Origin: Isoetes taiwanensis
Lineage: Eukaryota; Streptophyta; Lycopodiopsida; Isoetales; Isoetaceae
Length of the DNA: 64,000 nt
NCBI GenBank assembly: GCA_021234155.1
Contig: JAJEKV010000025.1
Location: 2,255,339-2,319,338 of the forward strand
Reading direction: 5' to 3'
Below the pieces are notes generated by a model. It was not told the DNA's origin, searched no databases, and saw only the letters and a program-made list of their open reading frames with translations. Below are positions 58,531 to 64,000 of this stretch, one piece after another. Numbering within the stretch: position 1 is the first letter of the stretch; each line of letters opens with the position of its first letter. A program made the translations under genes and the position numbers.

Positions 58531-59203
58531 ACATCCCAGACCAGGCAACAATAGGACCCTGCACCCCCACATCCTCGCCAGCTCCTGTATCAATATCAGC
58601 AGGATGTACAGGCCGCTGCCCTCAAGTTACAAGAATCCCAAGAAGTTCTCATGAATGGAGTTCAAGCGTCCCTGGAGGCATCGGATGTTGTTCACATGGA
58701 TCTTCAAGTTGCCAACACGCAAGTTCAATCCTTGGAAGACAAACTTCAAGAAAAGCACGAGGCTCTCTTAAAGGCCCGTGAAGATCTCAAACTTGCACAA
58801 GATCAGAACAGCACGCTGGCGATCAACGGGCTCGATCCTGGTCCTCCATTCAGAATTCTTTGGAGCACGTCAAGGCCAGGGATAACCTCCTAGGCGACAA
58901 GGACGAAGACCTTGCCAAACTTAACACCTACAAGAGGGCTACATTAATATAGCTCTTCACATGCCTGTGGATTTCTCTACTCCATCCAGTTACCTGGATT
59001 ATGTGGTTGCCCGCCGCCACCTCTTTCTTCTGAAGTGATACACGGCAGATGGTCAGGTTGATGCCCAGATGCGCAGTGAGGATTTTCTCCGGATTTGGCC
59101 CGACCTTTCAGTTGAAGACAAAGGTTTACTCTGTGCCCTCTTAGTCTTCGACCTCATTCACTGTGAAGACCACGATCGATCACCACCTTGAGTTGTTCGG
59201 TAG
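58531..59203 (+). pseudogene. 3' sense ORF, coiled-coil middle part, frame-shifted
   Basis: 58,575-58,893 reads as a heptad-rich helix (LKLQESQEVLMN, VQSLEDKLQEKHEALLKARE, DLKLAQDQ), strongly suggesting a coiled coil. After 58,893 the reading shifts again (58,900-59,200), where short islands in other frames connect to the C-terminal part. The N-part, coiled coil and C-part probably formed one protein of about 850-900 residues. Confidence 0.5.
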
Positions 59204-60354
59204 ATGGCGTACATCTTTCATGACTTCTATCTGGCTGATACGCAAGACAAATTCCGAGATGGGCCACATCAAAACTTTCATGGCGACCCCCAGTCTCACT
59301 GGTTGTTATTGGATAACAACCCGTATTTAAAAGATCATGATCAGAATCACACTCTTAATCAGGAGTACATGCCAGAGCTTGCTCATCACTTACCTCTATG
59401 GCAAGCTGAAACGCTGGAACAGGTCCGGAAGAATCTAGCCCATCCAGAGGATCTTCCGTTTTCCCAAATTTATATGCAGCACTTAGCAGGCTACAATCAA
59501 CTGCGTGCCCTTTTGGATAGCAAGACGATACCCACGGGATGGGATAGTCCTCCTGTCTATACTCAGCTCTCTGCTTCTGATTGGGACCAGTGGTGCCGTG
59601 CTCTTGATCCCGACCTTGTTCGAGAATTCAGGGAGCAGGCTCAGCAGCCCACGGGCCTGGCTCACTCTCCATATGCTTCATTGGGCGTCCCTCCATGCCC
59701 ACGGTTTCTCACCTCTGACTGGCGTCTTCCGTTTTGGACAAAAGTCTTGGAAGGCCACGCTGGGTGGACTCCTCCTCAGATCTCGACGGATCTCCGGTGG
59801 GATCCAAGTTTTGTCAGACGCTCCAATTGGGAGGATGGTGCCACCTTGGAACACACTCAAACTTGGATCTATATTGCAAATGAGCGTGGTTGGCAAAATC
59901 CTGCTGATGCTGTTCATGGCCTTGATGCATTCTTGCAGAATGCTGCCACCTCACCGGACCCTTCCGTTCACCGTCAAGCCGGCTTCTGTGCTGCTCTCAA
60001 GTGCATCTTGGTCAGCTCATTAAATCGACAGCGTCCCATCTTTTATTGCAACCCGAATGCCAGTGTCAGTGCTTTCGGCCTTCAGACCTGCCTTCTCATG
60101 GAGTGCCAGTTCGTTCCTTCTGAAGCACATGCTGCCCTTGAAGATATGGTGCGCTCTAAATTCCTCATTGATGCAGATCCTGCCCTTGGGCTTAACACTC
60201 CAGAAGCTCTTCAAGTACGTCAGGATCTCATTGGCCATTATCACAATGGCGCCCGTCCTCATTCCCGGGAGGATCACTTTCAAACTGCTGGATTCCCGCC
60301 ATCGGAAACACTGCCTCCTTTTCTTCACTCTGAGTGTCGTTTGGTGGGGGGGAG
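59204..60354 (+). CDS. 3' sense ORF, C-terminal part, Gypsy copy B
   Basis: The frame from 59,204 stays open to 60,526, inside the 3' LTR. The element-specific part is about 384 residues and ends at the polypurine tract. It is rich in Trp and aromatic residues (WDQWCRALDPDL, WDPSFVRRSNWEDGATLEH, QTWIYIANERGWQNP), soluble-looking, without membrane segments. No family recognised. The run of seven G at 60,346-60,352 is suspect: one more G would put a stop at the TGTTAG of the LTR start, a neat natural end. The position is that of env-like genes in Athila, but no env feature is visible. Confidence 0.55.
60343..60354 (+). other. Polypurine tract, Gypsy copy B
   Basis: GGTGGGGGGGAG directly before the 3' LTR; primes plus-strand DNA synthesis. 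Confidence 0.85.
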
Positions 60355-60947
60355 TGTTAGTCTTGTACGTGCTGGTACAGGACTATTCATGCATACGACG
60401 GACCAAGTCAAGGCCAAGGATCCGCAGCCAGGCACAGGTCAGTCGTCAAAGGCCCCACAGAAGACCAAGCAGACCACGCAGACAAAGACCACGCCTGGCG
60501 TCAAGAGGAGGCGCTCAGACAAGTGACGGCCCGTCACAGCCTGCGTCAGCGTCAGCGTGATTTCAGGCACTTCAAGAGGCACCGCTAGCATTCCTGCAAA
60601 TCAGGCCTCCTTCCAGGAGTCGGCACCGAAATCAGTCAGAGTGTCTATATTGGGCCAAAGGCCGTTGTACTATATATATGAGTAGAGCTAGCGCTCTAGT
60701 TTTTTAGATGAGTTTTGAGTCTTGTCTCATTTCAGTCTTCTCTCGATTGCGAGAGCTCATGTATCTTCGTTGACATCAAGGAAGTTGTTCTCATTATTGT
60801 CTCAATTGTTCTCTTTTGCTTTCTTTTCTCTTTTCCCTTGTTCCTTTTGCAAATCCCGCGTGACATAGCTCCCGGATTCTCCTGTTAGATCCAAGGGTCC
60901 TCACAGAGGGCTGTCTTGCAGGAGTTCCCGAACCCAGACCCCAAACA
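60355..60947 (+). repeat. 3' LTR, Gypsy copy B
   Basis: 593 bp, TGTTAG...AAACA, nearly identical to the 5' LTR. Differences noted by eye include cct/ctt at the start, cca/ccg and atg/agg near position 70, aca/acg, gcc/gct and cgg/cag. Most are transitions of the kind left by loss of methylated cytosine. Confidence 0.93.
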
Positions 60948-60952
60948 ATTAA
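60948..60952. repeat. Target-site duplication ATTAA, right, Gypsy copy B
   Basis: ATTAA directly after the 3' LTR, matching 50,266-50,270. Confidence 0.88.
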
Positions 60953-62114
60953 TCTGTCATTTTACCTAGCCATTATGTTTTCATTTGTCCTTTTTTACCA
61001 TATGGCTGTCTCCTTGCCCTCCACCCCCACCTTGGCACTTTGACCTCCATCTCCTCCTTTTCATTGGCCATAACCTCACTTTTGACTACTTAAGCCTCAT
61101 TTTTGTTCGATTTGCGTTGTGATCCGAATTAACTTTCGTCTCAATTTCCTTCTTGACCTTCCTTTTGATTGGTGCTAACGTGTCTACATCCTCTTTCTCA
61201 TTCTCATCCCTCGTTTGCCAAAGTATGATTCATTTTGGGGTCTTTATTCATGGCTTTACGCATATGGTATTATTTGTCTTCTGACATCACCACACATTTC
61301 TCCTATGCTACCCTGAACCAGACCTTAGCACTCAACCTTATGAACCTCTTTGCTTTAGACTTCTTGTTGATGTCAACATTATTTTTCTTCTTGACACTGC
61401 TCTGAGCTTGCTCCTTCTGTTGGTGTTTGTCATGCATCTGGTAAGCTTCAAGAAGTTGCTTTTTATTGGATGTGGTTGACATTTCATGTTCTTAGTTTGG
61501 TCTTTTCATTTTGGCAGTCTAGGCATCTCGTTTGATTCCTTTATACACCTTCTTCATTTATCACTAGGGACCTATTAACATCACCCTTGCCTTTTGTTAT
61601 ATTGTTCTTACAACCTTGGGCAGATTATACACTTTTCGCTAACCCTTTGTTCTTGTTAGCTCCTTGATCATATCACTACCTTTATAAATTCCACTCTCAC
61701 CCTGGCACTCTTGATATTCATCTTCCTTTATTTGGTTTATAGTTTGACCCCATTTCCGGGGTGTTGACGTCATGTAGCTCTTCATATTTTTTGTTGTCAT
61801 AGTCTCTCCTTCTCGCTATGTAGTTTGCGATGTTGCTCGACATTTAGACGTTTCCCGTCGGCTGGGCTTGTAGGTAAGGAAGTTCTCTGGTAGTCGGCCG
61901 GTTTTGTGTCCTTTGCGAGTCCCTTCCTAGAATAGCATCGATCCGAGCCCTCGGATCGTTATTCTGGGATGGGACGAGCAGCTATATATGTGCTCGTCCT
62001 TCTTGTGGCTCGTTATCGGCGTCTTCTCACAGCAGCATCTCTTTCCTTGTCCATTGTTTCCCACCCTACCCGCCCTTATATGTTATTTTGAGTTCGTCTA
62101 TTGTTTATATTTTT
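60953..62114. other. AT/pyrimidine-rich flank, no gene seen
   Basis: Matches 12,225-13,420. No frame is kept between the copies. Confidence 0.6.
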
Positions 62115-62660
62115 TTTGTTGGGTGATGCTTAAATTATTTTCCACCCCAAGGGTGATGCTATCTATATTTTTTCACCTGTTGGGTGATGCTAGATGATCT
62201 CCACCTGTTGGTGATGCTATTTTTTCCATTTCCACCTCTCGGTGCTATTTTCTATTTCTATATATGTTGTTTACAGTTCCTAACGTCTAACAGGTGATTT
62301 TTCATCTATTTTTTGGTTCATGCACTCTTTGTTGTTGTCCACCTTAGGTGTTGCTATAATAATATTTTCTTTAATACTGTTTTTCTTTTTTCAGCATTAT
62401 GCCGTATTATTCTCCACCTGCGGGTGATTCTGTTTATTTCCACCTCGCCTGTGATGCATATTTCTTTTCAAATGATTGTTATCCACCCGTTGGGTGATGC
62501 TTTTCTCCATCCTATGGGTGATGTTATCTCCACTGGCGGGGATCTTTGTTTATTTCCACCTCGAGGGTGGCCGATATTTCTTTTTACATAATTGTTCTCC
62601 ACGGATTTGGGTGATCTTTGTTCTCCACCCTATTGGGTGATGCTCTCTTTTTCTGCTACA
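62115..62660 (+). repeat. GGGTGATGCT minisatellite, copy B, with the empty CACTA site
   Basis: An irregular array of (tccacc-n-TTGGGTGATGCT-T-rich) units, uninterrupted. CTA at 62,512-62,514 is the undisturbed target of the 17.8-kb insertion found in copy A. Confidence 0.75.
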
Positions 62661-62791
62661 TGTTTGATTTCTCTCACCATTCACGGGTGTTTTTTAGAGT
62701 TCTTTGTGTTGCTTGCAGGTTTTACGCCATCTTCCGGAGTCCTGTTTTTTTCGGCTTCGCCATCGACCCATCTCCTTCGATTCTCCAGGCA

Positions 62792-63015
62792 ACACATTCA
62801 AGGTTGCTGGCGACCATTTCTCATTAGGGTTTTCCTCGAAAACCCGAAAGGGCGGGATTTTTTATCCCGATGAGAAGTTGTCACCATTACCCTTCTATAC
62901 TGCCTGTGCACATTTCTTTTGTTTCTGGGGTAGCCCGATATTGTTCCTATGGTCGGCTACCCCTCTCTATTCTTCAAACATTGTATACTGCTGCTGTGAT
63001 GAATGACAAGCCTCG
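62792..63015 (+). repeat. Long inverted repeat, left arm (copy B)
   Basis: Pairs with 63,700-63,925 in reverse complement: attagggttttcctcgaaaa, cccgaaagggcgggat, tatcccgatga and tcctatggtcggctacccc all have partners. Spacer about 685 bp. Function unknown; it could be the ends of an old foldback or long-TIR element. Confidence 0.62.
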
Positions 63016-63699
63016 GCCGGTTTTGTGTCCTTTGCGAGTCCCTTCCCAGAATTGGAATTCATATACAGTATCATTCGCTTCATGCCCAAACACATGGATA
63101 CAAATAGGTCCTATGTTTAAAAATCGCCTTTATTGTGTTGCCGTATATGCTCAGAGATGTGTACACAATGTAAAAAGACAATAATTCAAAGAAGGTTAAA
63201 AAAAAATAAAAAAAATAAATCAAAGTTAATAAATTATTCAATGAGATAAAAATAGTACATATTTTAATATGACAATCTGGTGGCTCCTTTCATCTATTAC
63301 AAAGGCTGTGCACAAAAGTATGTCTAATTTGAAATAAATCAAGGTATTAAAGTTGTAACAAGGAATAAGAAATACACCAAATCTTTCTCAAACTTTTTCG
63401 CAGACATATATGCAAAGCAAGGTGAGCCTTGAGTAAATATCAAATTTTGGACAGCTATTCTTTTGCTGCCTTCAAAAATTCGACTTCGATGAAGAAACAT
63501 AGCACCTAAGCACATATTTTTTAATGCAGGAAGGCAGGCTGCATGTAATGATGTTGAACAAAAAATCTAAATTCTCGCAATGAGGACTCGTGATATACGC
63601 ACACCAAAACACCTTAAGGATTGAAGTGATTCCGTCATACCTTGCATGAGTTCAAGCATTTTCGCTTAGCTTCTTTCTTTGAGTGTCTGCCGAATAGAT

Positions 63700-63925
63700 A
63701 GGCTTTTCATTCATCACAACGGCTTAATAATTTGTAAAGTGAGTGGGGTAGCCCACCATAGGCACAATATCAAACTACCCCATATAAATGGAAATGCCAA
63801 TAATATCATGAGGGGGCTAGGCAAAGGTGAGAAAAGTGGCGACATGTTTTCATCGGGATACAAAACCCTGCTCTTTCGGGTTTTCGGGAAAAACTCTAAT
63901 AAGAAACGGTAGTCAATGTTCTCGA
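63700..63925 (-). repeat. Long inverted repeat, right arm (copy B)
   Basis: Reverse-complement partner of 62,792-63,015; core ggggtagcccaccatagg at 63,748-63,765. Confidence 0.62.
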
Positions 63926-64000
63926 GGTATTGCCTGGGATGCCCGTGCGAGGAAGCAAATGATCAGTACCGAGCGAAGAGGAAATATATATGTCTCTTGA

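Larger units (their letters stand above)
50271..60947 (+). mobile_element. Ty3/Gypsy retrotransposon, copy B, Tat/Athila type, near-complete
   Basis: 10,677 bp with 592/593-bp LTRs, matching target duplications, a primer-binding site, gag, protease, RT, RNase H, integrase without chromodomain, a 3.5-kb 3' internal region and a polypurine tract. The order RT-RNase H-integrase defines Ty3/Gypsy. DGGS in the protease, a DDF-type RT motif, the aspartate-tRNA primer site and the long 3' region point to the Tat/Athila group. By eye the two LTRs differ at about 8-9 positions, mostly transitions, so the insertion is fairly recent. Several frame shifts separate the domains and one stop codon interrupts RT, so it is not autonomous as sequenced. 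Confidence 0.92.
49930..64000 (+). repeat. Copy B of the duplicated segment
   Basis: Matches 811-13,840 and 31,673-33,190. Contains the well-preserved Gypsy element, the intact GGGTGATGCT array with the empty CACTA site, and both arms of the long inverted repeat. It runs off the window at 64,000. Its left boundary lies about 40 bp upstream of the ATG of the H3-like frame. Confidence 0.88.

Noticed and set aside
59204-60354. Calling the 3' sense region an env gene
   Set aside because: Only the position fits. No signal peptide, membrane anchor or cleavage-site pattern is visible.

Overview
The window looks like repeat-dominated nuclear DNA of a plant (land plant or close relative); I cannot name the species. 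The evidence is a Ty3/Gypsy retrotransposon of Tat/Athila type with a primer site matching the 3' end of plant aspartate tRNA, a CACTA-like insertion, long satellite arrays and a LINE-like poly(A) end. No operon, rRNA, tRNA or CRISPR array was seen, and no complete ordinary host gene.

Layout. 1-810: unexplained edge. 811-13,840: copy A of a duplicated segment, holding a badly broken Gypsy element (1,168-12,224). 13,841-31,672: a 17.8-kb insertion in copy A with CACTA-like ends and a 3-bp CTA target duplication. It carries a ~19/38-bp minisatellite in two orientations, about 14 copies of a ~850-bp satellite, more minisatellite and three ~175-bp repeats. 31,673-33,190: the rest of copy A. 33,190-49,640: mixed intergenic DNA with a poly(A) retroposon end, weak exon-like fragments, an LTR-like fragment, small hairpin repeats and minus-strand gag-like remnants. 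49,644-49,892: a minus-strand frame joining a perfect histone H3 tail start to an H3-like C-terminus. 49,930-64,000: copy B of the duplicated segment, with a much better Gypsy element (50,271-60,947, TSD ATTAA) and an empty site at 62,512 for the CACTA-like insertion.

How the parts relate. The Gypsy element inserted first, then the segment was duplicated (or a read was placed twice), then the 17.8-kb element landed in copy A only. Copy B encodes gag, protease, RT, RNase H and integrase. Its unusually long 3' internal region holds a large sense reading region of unknown function and a minus-strand Cys-rich frame with its own TATA box and duplicated upstream boxes, comparable in layout to the antisense accessory gene described for maize Grande.

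Caution. Copy A differs from copy B largely by small insertions and deletions, many at CAG/CTG-type sites. That pattern suggests base-calling errors in methylated DNA rather than evolution, so frameshifts in the left half, and perhaps in copy B, may be technical.
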